In this document: positions 53,435 to 64,000 of the stretch, one piece after another
Numbering within the stretch: the stretch's first letter is position 1
How the letters are laid out: each line of letters begins with the position of its first letter
Assembly (NCBI RefSeq): GCF_018446385.1
Contig: NC_055987.1
Coordinates: 30,262,202-30,326,201, forward strand
DNA: 64,000 nt
Source: Zingiber officinale
Taxonomy: Eukaryota; Streptophyta; Magnoliopsida; Zingiberales; Zingiberaceae
Reading direction: 5' to 3'
Notes under the pieces: generated by a model
The model's database searches: none
What the model was told of the DNA's origin: nothing
The model's input: only the letters and a program-made list of their open reading frames with translations
Translations under genes and position numbers: made by a program

Positions 53435-55559
53435 ACTGTTTAAAGCCGATATGATGTCCGCTTCGTGGTCCGAAGAGCAGGCTTTACATACAAATCTGGC
53501 CCTTAGTCCACTGCTGCGACATGTATGACTAGAAAAGCAAAGGAAAAAAAAAGTCATACTTAAGATATATTTTAAATTTTGTAGGTATTTAAACATTAAG
53601 TCACAATTTAACGGATAATTTTTTTAATAGATATCTAATATGATAAAAAGTGATTGTTTGGTTCTTAATATTTTTATCAATTTATTTCTAAATAAATATG
53701 GAGAAGGTAAATCCTGAATAATTATTAGTGATGATTAAAATATGAGAGAGGATTTTTTTAATGAATATTTAAGAATATTAGACTGATTGTTAACTTTTTA
53801 ATTTATTTTTATAGGTGATGAATAATTTATATGAAGTTGGAACCATCCTTCTTAAAATTAATCGAAAAAAAAAACATAATGAAAAACATAATATGATAGC
53901 GACATGACTGGTAAGACAATCGGCTGTTCCATGTCGTACACGTATGTAGGACTTGGAAAGGGTGGAACTTGTCAAAGAGATTTTGCTTGGGACAATAGGG
54001 ATATTAAAAAATGGTAAAAATTAAATATACGTTCATCATCTGTATATGAATGTTTCATTTTTTTTATTAAAGTTAAATGGACGTCTGATTTAGAATGATA
54101 TGTCCAATATATTTTAAAAACTAGACGTTAGCTTTTATAAGATATTATTTCATCATTTGATCATATAGAAATTATGTTATAGAAGGTAGTTGTTAGTTTT
54201 TATAATACTAGCGTTATATCACTTTGATTTTATTTAATATTTAGTAAAATAAATGATTGAGATTTCATGATATTTATTATATTTTTAAATGAATACTATT
54301 TAATCATAAAAACTAGCATTTAATTAGTTTTTACAATATGTAATAATTAGTTATTAGTTTTTACAACATGTATAATCTTAGTTGCTAGTTTCTATAATAA
54401 TAGTTTTATATTATTTTGATTTTACTTTTCTAAATAATAATTTGAATTAAAATAATATTTCAACGAATAAATATAATAATCAGGATTTTATGATATTCAT
54501 TATATTTCAAATGAATATAATTTAATCATGATTAAAAGTATAAAAATTAACATGTAACGTCTACAATATGTAGCAGCTATCAAGATTAAATCTAACAGTA
54601 TGTTGAGATAAAAGAGGGTTCATTTGACTTTGTTTTTAGAAAAAGAAAAGTTAATATGATATTTCTATTAATTTGTGATGGCATTTTAATCTTTACCCTT
54701 AAAAAAATCTGAAGACGGAAGGATAGGCAAACAGGTGCTGGTTACTTCTTGATAAATTTAGGACGGATCATCAATGCATTAAATATCAATTAGATGATAT
54801 TGATAAAAGAAAGCAAAACAAGGTGATTGAGGTATACATAAGAGTAAACCCCATGGAAGAGGTAGAATGCGACTTGCCAAACATTTGCCGATCCAATTGG
54901 CAGTAAACAAGATGAATAGCGACGAGCACACTAAACGAATATTAAGAGTAAGATTGAATATGGAATATGGAACATGGAGTCAACTTTATGCTGCCTTTCT
55001 TTTGCACAGTGTGAACCAGAAGGCGCTAATAAGAAAATAATCGTTTCAATTTTATTTTAAATCCGGTCACTAATTCAGCGAATGAATTGAGACTCCGGTT
55101 GTTTTAACCTGATTAAAAGGATTTGCATTAAATTCAAATAATATTTATAAAATACAAAAACTAATAAACTATGCAGATATCACAATCATCGGTATCACTC
55201 TTAATTATGGAGCTGGAAATTATAATTTATCCGGACAAATAAAAAAAATAAAAACCTTGGCTGATTAAGTTTTTATAGCTTATACGATTAAGTTATTATC
55301 TTTTCCAACAAATTGACCGTTGTCGTATCTTCCTCCCTCTTTCTCACCTTCTTCTCTCTTCTCGCCGTAAATCCAAGCTGCAACTCTTCCCCTTCTTCTT
55401 TAAGACTTTAACATTGTCAGGCCCTCGGGCTAAAACGTGACTGTACCTTGATCACAATATAAATATTTATCCAAAAGCATTCGTACGTTCTAAAATATAA
55501 AATGTAATCATATTAAACTATTAAAAATATATATAATCTTAACCTACTAACCTGTGGTT
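53435..55559. other. AT-rich intergenic DNA with an old duplication
   Basis: No genes. About 54180-54370 and 54370-54590 are diverged direct repeats sharing GTTAGTTTTTATAAT, TTTGATTTTA, TTTATGATATTCATTATAT and AATATAATTTAATCAT blocks. The rest shows nothing I can name. Confidence 0.5.
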
Positions 55560-56030
55560 GGGTTCTTGGAAATAAAAAACAGAGGTAGAATAAATCAAGA
55601 AAAGCAGAAGGAAAGATCATTAGCGATGGAATGTTTTTATTCCATCATTAATCTCATTTGGAAGCGGTGAGCTAGCTGACTAGAAGTTCGAGTAGAAAAA
55701 GAATTTGAATTGGGAATTTCGGAGAACTCCTACAAGCACAAGAAGAAAGAAATAGAGGAGGAAGATCGTCCGTAAGCAAACAAGGGTCCTTGGCATAACT
55801 ATCCTGACGATCAAATCAGAATTCTACAAAAAAGAAGAACAATAGCGTAATTGAAGAAAGACAATGGACTCGCATACCTGTGTCAGCAAAAAGAGACCCC
55901 TTTTATAACGTCTCTTGTGATCTTCAAATTTAATGAGGCATCACATCGTTGTTATATAATCTGTCTAATCACCATGCTTTCATCGTATCCTGCAACCCCA
56001 TTGTAGGTATGAGAGGTATTGTGTATCTGT
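55560..56030 (-). repeat. LTR-like region Q, left part
   Basis: Plus-strand CCCCTTTTATAACG (55910-55925) resembles a minus-strand TATA region, in a layout similar to that of LTR M. It continues across the hAT element at 59803. Boundaries are not certain. Confidence 0.35.
56023..56030. other. hAT target-site duplication, left copy
   Basis: GTATCTGT here is repeated exactly at 59795-59802. Eight bases is the hallmark length for hAT transposons. Confidence 0.92.
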
Positions 56031-56228
56031 CAGGGCCGGTCCTAGACTTTGAAGGGTCCGGTGCAAGAAAAAAAAAATGGGCCCTTTAAATTCAGATAAA
56101 AAATAATAAAATGGATACTATATAATAATTCTTCAACAGAGCACATAAACTAAAATCCATAATAATGAAAACATTATATTCAATGTTGCTAATACTCGAT
56201 ATTAGGAAATGAAAAAGAACTATTACAA

Positions 56229-58793
56229 TTAACTATGAAAAACTGATCTTCTTGCAGTTTTATCTGCAAAGTCATCGATCAATTTTTCATAATTGAGATT
56301 TTCTAAAAACTCACTCTCAATCGAAATCATAGCTAATGCATTCAATCTTGTTTGGGTCATGGTTGATCTCAAATAAGATTTCAACAACTTCAATTTAGAA
56401 AAACTTCTTTCTGCAGATGCGACAGTCACCGGAATAGTTAATAATATCTTGTATGTAATGAATGAATTCGGGAAATAATTCATTCTTTGCAAAAAAATTA
56501 GTATTTCACTTGCTGTTTTTATTTCCTTTGGTAAAATATGTTGTATGATTTTCAGTTCTTGATATAAGTCATCTCCATCCAAATCTGAAACATCTTGTCT
56601 TGTACCATTTTTTCTTTGTAGTTTCCTTTCAAGATTCTTGCAACGAGCTTTCAAGTCCTCATCAATCAATGAACTCAACTTTTCAGCTATGAAAAGAAAT
56701 CCAAAAAGATTTTCATATTCCTCATATTGCTCAAACCTTTTCTTCAATGACCCAATTGTTTGATCTACTATGAACAAGAAATAATGAATTCTAAAAGCTT
56801 CCTCGGCAGATTCTTGAGGTAGTTTCGAAGACTCACATGTAACCTCATCAAAATGTCTTTTTCTATATATTTGTCTTTTTTCAGGAAAAACAGGATTAAT
56901 CTCCATTGTTGAAGCAAGTTCTTTTGCTGTATTGATAGCTTGTCCAAATCCAGATTCTCTATACTCTTCAAAAGAAGCAATTAACCCCTTAATCTTGGTC
57001 ATTGCAACGTCAATAAGCATGTTTTCAGATTGTAAGCTTTTTCTAACAATATTAACTTTACCCAATATATCATACCCACTAAAAACTCAAAATTTCCGAG
57101 TTCAAATGTTGCTAAAGACTTAGCTTCACTTCTTATTTTAGAGTCAGTGTCTTTTTCTTCTGCAACTTGAAGTAAAGCTTCTCTGATTTGTTGAGCTTGA
57201 AGTACCATTGCTTTTACACTTTCAGTACGACTTTCCCATCGAGTGATTGACAATGGCTTGAGAGTTAAACCTTTTACCGTTACATGATCTATCAAAATCT
57301 TCTACCTCTTTGTAGAATGAGAAAATATTGTATAAAGTCGTTGTACTACTCCAAAAAAGTCTTTCGCTTTTCCACAGGAATTTGCAATATCACAGTGTTA
57401 AATTCAAACAATGACAACCACATGGAGTATATAATGCTCTAGGATTTATATCCAATAATTTTTTTTGTACGCCTTGGTGCCTCCCTTTCATATTTGCCCC
57501 ATTATCATATCCCTGCCCTCTCACATTATCAATATCAAGATCAAAACTTTTCAATACATTTTGCAGTTCTTCAAACAACCCTTGTCCTGTTGTATCATCC
57601 ACTTTTAAAAATCCCAAAAAGTATTCTTCTACTTTCATTGGGCTTATAGAAACATCAACACATCTTATAACCAAAGTCATTTGCTCTTGGTTTCTAACAT
57701 CAGGAGTGCAATCAAATATTACAGAAAAGAACTTAGCTTTTTTAATGTTTTCAAGAATAGAACTCTTTATTTGAGAAGCTAACAAGCATATCAATTCATT
57801 CTGAATTTTGTGGCTAAGATAATGATGATGTGTATTTCTTTCAATATGCTCCTTCATCACTGAGTCCCACTCAGCAATCATCTCAACAGCAGTCATAAAA
57901 TTTCCATTGTTATCATCATAAAGTTTCTCATTACTACCACGAAATGCTATATTTTGTTTAGCCAAAAATTCCACAAGTGAAATTAATCGGTGTAATACCT
58001 TCCTCCAATGCTCTTTTGCCTTCTTGATTTGATCTTGAATAGCATGATCAATTGTTGTACCCTTCATTAACCTGATACGCAACTCAGACCAACTGGCATA
58101 ATAATTGATATGCTCAATACTTGTCTCATGTTCCTTAAGTCTGCTACTAAGATGTCCCCAATCGCAGTATCTCTCATTTGCTAGTTGACTTGGTTGAGGC
58201 CCCCTTTTGAACAACTTGCAACAAAAATAAAATGCTTTATCAAGTGCTTTTGAATAGACCAACCAATCTCTATGGTGTTTTTGACCATTTGGCAAAATTC
58301 GAGTATAGAAATCTGAAGAGAATCGTCTATTTGATCTGTCTTTGGGACCTTTCCCTGTTAATACATCTCTTATAGGACCCTTTTCCACTAATTGATCCTT
58401 CCACTTGAGATCTAAGTTCTCCCAATTTTTAGGATAAAAAATGTCAAGTGGAATTGATGAACTTGGTTCTTCATTCACTTCATTAATAGCATCATCATCA
58501 CTTTCAGAATAATCATTTTTAAAGTCTAAGTCATCACCACTTTCATTGCCTTCAATCTCATTCACATCTCCCTCTAAATCATTTTCAATGGCTAAGCCTA
58601 GCCTTCATCTAATTTATTACCATTGTTTTCTTGTTTTTCTTCATTAACCAAATCTTCAAGTGATGAAATTTTCGATTCTTTGACAACAAATCTGTCGATT
58701 GCCCCTCTTTGAGTCTCAATAAATTCTTCAACTTTTTTTCTTTTTTTTTTTCCGCTTATCATGTCCTGATAGATATTTCCTAGTATCAGACAT
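56229..58793 (-). pseudogene. hAT transposase (zf-TTF / DUF4371 type), broken
   Basis: Start at 58793 with MSDTRKYLSGHDKRKKKK, the usual N-terminus of plant ZMYM1-like hAT proteins. A frameshift follows in the adjoining A-run. Stops lie in 58566-58600. A long frame (58565-57390) carries the TTF-type zinc finger (FCCKLF and HETSIEH region) and the DUF4371 region with the FDCTPD motif, which includes a probable catalytic Asp, then GYDNGANMKGRHQGVQ and CGCHCLNL. A 1-base loss near 57393, a TGG-to-TAG stop near 57305 and a frameshift near 57060 follow. The last frame (57065-56229) ends with the hAT dimerisation region (PVTVASAERSFSKLKLLKS). The protein cuts and pastes the element in the nucleus; this copy cannot be made intact. 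Confidence 0.88.
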
Positions 58794-59794
58794 TCTAATT
58801 TTCTAAAAAAAAAAAAATCAAACTCTCAAACAACCACTTATTATAGATATTAGACAAGCATTTATTATAAAATGTTCATTTTGCAACCAATCTAATTGAA
58901 GGGGACCATCAATGTTAACTAATACAATTATATAAAGAACATAAACTTTTGGCAGCTTTGTTATTGAATTGCTTCTCCTATTATTATGTAGGTTTCTTCT
59001 CTAGTCCTAGACATCTCACTTTAATTGCGCTGAATCTATATAATAAATATATGCCATGATTCTTTTCTATTATTCTTTTTCGCTATATATATAATTTTTT
59101 GGAAGAAACATTCGAAAAAAATCATACTGTAATAGTTATAAACTTATAATAAACAAAGGCTCAATGCAATCAGTTTGGCAAAAGTTTTCAGTGGAAATAG
59201 AGGAATTCATGGCCATCACTCTGCTTCAGAAACTGAGGTGCAGTAGAAGAACTAGAGAAGCAGTATTTTTATATGGGATCAGATCAATAGATCATTTTCA
59301 GAGTTTGATTGAAATCCACGGCAAAAAAAAAGAAGGAATATTCTACATAAGAATTACGAAGGACTAAAGGAATATGCAATTTCCACATATAAAGTCCTTA
59401 CTAAGTAAAACATATGAGAAGAAAAAGACGGGAAACTGGAAGAATTGCAGATTAGAGAATTTACCTTTGATTCTCTTGTGAAAATTCTTAAAGTTTAGCC
59501 GTTTAGGGAAGATTCCAAGAGAACGTCCCTGTCGAGCCTTCGGCGAAGAGCAAAACTGCAAAAGGAGGAAGCATTAGGTTTTGCGAAACGGTGGAGGAAG
59601 AAATATCCACTGCGTTTTAATTTTTTTTGGTACTTTTACAAAAAAGTCCATAATAGTTTATAATTTACAAGTAGATCCTTTTAATTAAATTTTTAATATA
59701 GGTTAATTTGTTATAAAATCTAGAAAAAAGGGGCCCATCAGAAAATGGGGCCCTGTGCGTCAGCCCCATGTTGGCCACCTCATGGTCGGCTCTG
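58794..59794. other. 5' noncoding part of the hAT element
   Basis: AT-rich DNA between the transposase start and the right terminal repeat. No conserved coding sequence; short open frames look incidental. The last 70 bases carry GGGGCCC motifs and the terminal repeat. Confidence 0.6.
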
Positions 59795-60572
59795 GTATCT
59801 GTGCAAAAATACAATCATCTGATTATTTACCAAACCCACATGCTGTATTAATGGCGAAACGGGGTCATAGGCCAAAAGGCCTATTGGGCTGCTAGTCCGA
59901 AGGTGGGCTCGAGAACATCGAGTCTAGTCTCTCATGAGGAGTGACTGGGCTTACTATAGCATCCCAATGGGGAGTTGAGCCTCAAGGAATATAGCCGATC
60001 ATCATTAGCTGATTGAGAGGTGATGGCAAGCAGAACCCTATGAGTATCCAGCTGAGTGGGGAGACGGACCCCTAAGATTACGTCCGATCAACATTAGCCG
60101 ATCGAGAGGTGATGGGGAACAGAGCCCCATAAGCATTTGACTGAGTGGGGAAATGAGCCCCTGAGAGTATGTCTGATAGGCATTAGACGATTAGAATGAT
60201 ATGGGGAGCCAAGCCTCGTAAGCCTTTAATTGTGTGGGGATAAGGGCCCTTGAAAGTATGTTCGATCGACATTAGCCAATCGGGATGAGATATGGAGCAA
60301 AGCCCCGTAAGCCTTTGATTAAGTGAGGATCTGAGCCCCTGAGGGTATATTCAATCGGAATTTGCTGATCAGGATGAGATGAGGAGCAAAGTCCTATAGG
60401 CCTTTGACTGAGTGGGGATCTAGGCCCCCTGAGGTGTCCGATCAACCTTAATTAACTGATCAACGTGAGGAGAACCCACCAGGTAGCTTACTCAGACTTT
60501 GATTGGGAATAGATTATTCATGTTTTTAGATATTATTTATCGCACATCTATTTGTATTTTATGAGCATGATC
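59795..60572 (-). repeat. LTR-like region Q, right part
   Basis: This continues region Q after the hAT duplication. It contains the 89-bp tandem repeats and ends where LTR fragment N begins. It is compared with LTR O/M because both have GATCGG-rich tandem repeats, but the sequences are different. Confidence 0.4.
59963..60470. repeat. 89-bp tandem repeats, nearly six copies
   Basis: The anchor CTGAGTGGGG or a close variant recurs at 59963, 60052, 60141, 60230, 60319 and 60408, exactly 89 bp apart each time. Units share GAGCCCCTGAG, GATCGACATTAGCCGATCGG and GAGCCCCGTAAGCCTTTGA-like blocks. Confidence 0.92.
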
Positions 60573-60727
60573 TGTTGGATCGAAAGCGCTAGAGGGGGGT
60601 GAATAGCGCTCGTGACTTTCACAATCGATTTCGGAATCGTAAAAGAGTTACGCAGCGGAAATGATAAACTAACACACACAGAAGACACAGTTGAATTACT
60701 TCGTTCGGAGCCTAGCTCGACTCCTAC
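60573..60727 (-). repeat. LTR fragment N (C-like copia family)
   Basis: TGTTGGATCGAAAGCGCTAG and the following 150 bases match the first part, in plus orientation, of the LTRs of C (12527 and 21114). It is cut at 60727 by chromovirus F. Confidence 0.8.
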
Positions 60728-62983
60728 TATAACAACCCGCCTTCTACTGGCTAGGCTGTAAGGCCGGACCGTCACATTATGTTGTGCTAAGCTATATCCA
60801 TGACCATTACTAAGTCTAGGTGCGGAAAACTGTACCAATTTAAAACCTTGCTAAGCTAATACAAGTTCTTGGTACTACATGTGCTAATGGATGCAATCTA
60901 AGGTATACATGGCATATCCTACATCCCCTATGGTCAAGAAGTTGAATTACAAGGTCTCTTGGTCGAAACCCAACTTCCCAATCGATCCAGACTGAACTCG
61001 ATCGATTGCAAGCTGTTGGAACGATCCATGGATCGATTCAGATCGCTACTGTGCTCAGGGTAATAATCTGGATCGATCGGCTGATCAATCCAGAATGGCC
61101 AATCGATCCAGCGATCAATTCCAGCGCTCTCTGTTCGCGGGAGGATTTCCCGATCGATCGAACGATCGATCCCTGAATTTTCTGTTTGCGACAGAATGCG
61201 ACTGGATCGATCGGTTGATCGATCCAAAAGCTTATTGTTCGCAGAACCAGGCTCCCAATCGATCCACTGATCGATTGAGGACCCCCAATTGATCCACTGA
61301 TCGATTGGGGTTTCTGATTTCGCAGCAAAACTCTGATTTTAGCACTGTTTCGTGCCAAACTCAACTACAAGAGTTCTATAACAGCTGGAAACATACTAAT
61401 AATACATAACTAGGATTATGAGCATAAGTACTAACAATCTAAGCAAGTCTTTCATGATTCAAGGCATTAAAATAACTAGAAATGCGGAAAATAACATTAT
61501 ATAAAAACTAAAGTCTTAGTTTGTTAATTTCTCCAAGATCTTTATTCCAGGTTCCATCCACATACATCTTCATCGCATTGACCTCTAGCCTCCGCTAATC
61601 CATCTTCCCTTTACCTTTATCTGCAATATAAGGAAAGAAGTATCTGTAAGCTTTACGCTTAGTAAGAAACCATCTACCTCACAAAACATGCACACGATGC
61701 AATTTATGCTTTGAAACATGCTATTTGAAATATATGCTGAACATGCTAAAACATGGCATATTAACATACAAAACATAGGAACTAAAAACTGATCATGGCT
61801 ATAACTGAAATGTCAATAAGCAAAGACTAAAGTGAAACATATTAAGCTAGAACTGATTTTAAAATATAATCACCCAACTGATTGTGAATTTGAAAGCTAT
61901 TATCATACTAGATAAAAATACATAATCATGCTGTTGATGGGCCCGACAACTGTACTTGCTATGCGCACATCTCTAACTAGACCCGGGGTTGTAAGTCCCG
62001 AATTTAGTAGAGTTACTATGTTATCTAAACCTAGGAACGACTATGGGAGCTCAACCCAATGGACATCTAGTCCTGTACAGTGCCACTGCTCAAAATAAAA
62101 TACTGATTATAACTGAATTTTTCTTATCTTGCTATTTCTAGGTTATCTGAACCTAGAGCTAGGTTGTCTGAACCTAGAGGCGACTGTGGGAGCCCACCCA
62201 TTGGACCGTAGTCCCATATAAGCTGTAGTAAAACTGCATATACTAAATAAATGCTTCTATCGCATTTAGCTAACCTATTAAAATGCCTAAGTCACATTTT
62301 AATTGTACTGAACATACCATCGGGCACTTGGCGTGCGCTATTGCACACCCTATGTGCCACAAATCCATATACTACTAAACTAAAGCATGCAATCACACGA
62401 GAACTACTTATACTACAGGTGAAGAGTTTCTTACATCCTGCGCTAGATTTCCTTACGATCTGATCGCTAGATTTCCGATGGAGAAGATACCTTCGTCGAT
62501 CTCCTCGCGTCTACGTGCTCTTCTCTCGGAGAGGAGCGTTCTCGAGCCGAAGTCGTTGCCGGAAGGTGCTCCTATAGCCCTTGGGATGAAACCCTAGGCT
62601 TGCTTGTGGTTGGCGCCGAGAGATGAGGGAGAAGGGAGGTTCGGCGGGATTAGGGTGAGGAAGAAGAGAGTTAACGTTTAGAAATAATAACTCTTCCCTT
62701 AATTCCCTATTTATATTAAGTGGTAAATTCGTCCAACTCAAATATAAATATAATTAATTTCCTTTCCTTTCAGCACGGCCCTGCTGGGTTCTCCTGGTTA
62801 CTAGAGTTCACCTTTACGTCATAGGACCCAATAGGTCTCGGGTTCAATTCCCGCTTAAGCTATTTCACGTTTCTATTTGTTTTTGCTATTTCCGCTACTA
62901 TAAAAATCCATAAAAATATTCTAAAATTCCAGAAAAATCATAGAATATTTCTAAAATAATTTTGAGAATTTTCAGGCGTTACA
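60728..62983 (-). repeat. 3' LTR of chromovirus F
   Basis: Begins TGTAACGCCTG at 62983 and ends GGGTTGTTATA at 60728 on the minus strand, where the terminal CA is mutated. It is homologous throughout to solo LTR G. GATCGATC-type palindromes lie at 60970-61315. Confidence 0.88.
62776..62862 (+). other. tRNA-like sequence antisense in gypsy LTR F
   Basis: B-box GGTTCAATTCC at 62841-62851 follows an A-box-like TCTCCTGGTTACTAGAG at tRNA-like spacing. Homologous to the segment at 10283-10361 in G and again antisense to the LTR. Confidence 0.55.
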
Positions 62984-63025
62984 ATCCCCCATACCTTATA
63001 AAAAGTTCGTCCTCAAACTTAAAAT

Positions 63026-64000
63026 AACTCTGGGTACTTCTGTCTCATACTGGCTTCTGTCTCTCATGTTGTCTCTTCTGTTGTGTGATTTTGCCAAACG
63101 ACTTTTAGTAATGGTACCTCCTTGTTCCGCAATTTCTTAACTGCTCGGTTTATTATCTGAATAGGCCGACTATCATAACTGAGGTCTTCGCGGACTTGTA
63201 CCAGCTGGGGCTCAATCACTTGGGTGACATCTAGGATATGCTTCTTTAGCATAGAGACATGAAATACATTATGGATGGATGACATCTCCTGTGGTAGCTC
63301 TAGCTCATATGCTACCTTACCAACTCTTCTAGTGATAGGGTATGGTCCTACATATCTGGGACTTAGTTTGCCCTTCTTCCCAAAACGCATTACTCCCTTC
63401 ATGGGAGCCACTCTGAGGAATACTGTATCCCCAACTGAAAATTCTAGGGGTCTGTGCCGTGTATCAGAGCTTTTCTAGCGGCTCTAAGCTGTCTCTATCC
63501 TCTGGCGGATCTGCTGTATAGCTGCAGTGGTGTCTGCTACTAGATCTGTCTGAAGTTCTAGTTCTTTTTGTTCACCACTTTCATACCAGCAGATTGGAGA
63601 TCTGCACCTCCGCCCATAGAGAGCCTCGTAAAGTGCCATGCCGATAGTGGCCTGATAGCTATTGTTGTATGCAAATTCTGCTAAACTCAAATATTTGCAC
63701 CAACTACCCTTGAAGTCTAGGGCACATGCTCGGAGCATATCTTCGAATACCTGATTTACTCGCTCCGTTTGACCATCTGTCTGAGGATGGAAAGCTGTGC
63801 TGAATTTTAACTTCGTGCCCAATGCTGACTGTACACACTCCCAGAAGTGTGATGTGAACCTACTGTCCCTGTCTGAAATAATGGTTCGTGGGACTCCATG
63901 CAGTCTGACGATCTCCTTGAGATACAACTGAGCTAGCTGTTCCATGGAGTAGGATATCCTGATAGCTAAGAAGTGGGCTGATTTAGTCAGTCTGTCAACT
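63026..64000 (-). pseudogene. pol of chromovirus F (integrase, chromodomain), partial
   Basis: The frame enters from beyond the window. The integrase core has SDRDSRFTSHFW (catalytic Asp, near 63860) and FHPQTDGQTERVNQ (catalytic Glu, near 63780). The integrase C-terminal region has GVMRFGKKGKLSPRYVGPY and HNVFHVSMLKKH (63400-63240). The chromodomain has PLLKVVWQNHTTEETT, which after a stop is followed by MRQKYPELF and a true stop near 63026. Three premature stops are visible: two TAGs near 63480-63470 at positions expected to be CAG, and a TGA at 63064 where Trp is expected. Otherwise it is well preserved, so the insertion is fairly young. The chromodomain identifies a chromovirus, probably of the Tekay/Del group. 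Confidence 0.88.

Larger units (their letters stand above)
56031..59794 (-). mobile_element. hAT-superfamily DNA transposon, complete but inactive
   Basis: A 3,764-bp element with a perfect 8-bp duplication and short terminal inverted repeats: CAGGGCCGGTC at the left and CAGAGCCGACC read inward from the right. It carries a minus-strand transposase pseudogene. The subterminal regions at both ends contain GGGCCC/GGGGCC motifs. It is inserted in region Q. Confidence 0.92.
60728..64000 (-). mobile_element. Chromovirus F (Ty3/gypsy), 3' part in window
   Basis: Minus strand: integrase and chromodomain (63026-64000), polypurine tract (TATGGGGGAT at about 62984-62993), 2,256-bp 3' LTR. It is inserted into LTR fragment N; the left flank CCTAC would be the target duplication. 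The rest of the element lies beyond the window. Confidence 0.9.

Noticed and set aside
59164..59367. 67-codon plus-strand frame inside the hAT element
   Set aside because: It opposes the transposase direction, has no recognisable domain, and lies in AT-rich noncoding sequence.

Overview
The window is nuclear DNA of a flowering plant, most likely a monocot. The evidence is one plant-type, intron-containing RCC1-family gene inside dense stacks of plant LTR retrotransposons (Sirevirus-lineage Ty1/copia and chromovirus Ty3/gypsy). A Zingiberales (ginger/banana group) origin is only a guess. There are no bacterial-style operons, rRNAs or CRISPR arrays. About 85-90% of the window is transposable-element sequence.

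Layout. 1-3404: minus-strand gag-only LTR element A. 3405-3762 and 7446-8781: decayed plus-strand copia pol P, split by gag-only element B (3763-7445, TSD TAAGG). 8782-22581: LTR O of a gypsy-like element, itself split by gypsy solo LTR G (10158-12419) and by a complete 9.8-kb Sirevirus C (12527-22352, TSD TCCTC) with an intact gag and a nearly intact pol. 22647-28344: 3' half of a chromovirus E with a 3-kb LTR. 28345-28670: a 326-bp Sirevirus RT fragment. 28671-29599: copia LTR J. 29600-42861: three plus-strand gag-only elements in a row (D, H, I), all lacking pol. 43137-44685: solo LTR K (TSD TTAAG). 44880-47638: decayed copia L, split by solo LTR M. 47638-51920: host DNA with a small unidentified coding fragment and the RCC1-family gene (five coding exons, 534 aa). 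51921-55560: AT-rich intergenic DNA. 55560-60572: LTR-like region Q, with 89-bp tandem repeats, interrupted by a complete but dead hAT transposon (56031-59794, TSD GTATCTGT). 60573-60727: C-like LTR fragment N. 60728 to the end: chromovirus F, cut by the window edge.

How the parts relate. The gag-only elements A, B, D, H and I keep LTRs, an initiator-Met tRNA primer-binding site, a polypurine tract and a gag gene or remnant, but have no pol. They would need proteins from an autonomous relative such as C. Their LTRs share a strong secondary-structure theme. A long inverted repeat straddles the polypurine tract/U3 junction. Arrays of short hairpins carry stem sequences that differ between units yet stay complementary. 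In two families the TATA box sits inside a perfect palindrome. These structures are the most interesting signal in the window. The RCC1-family gene is the only intact host gene I can support.
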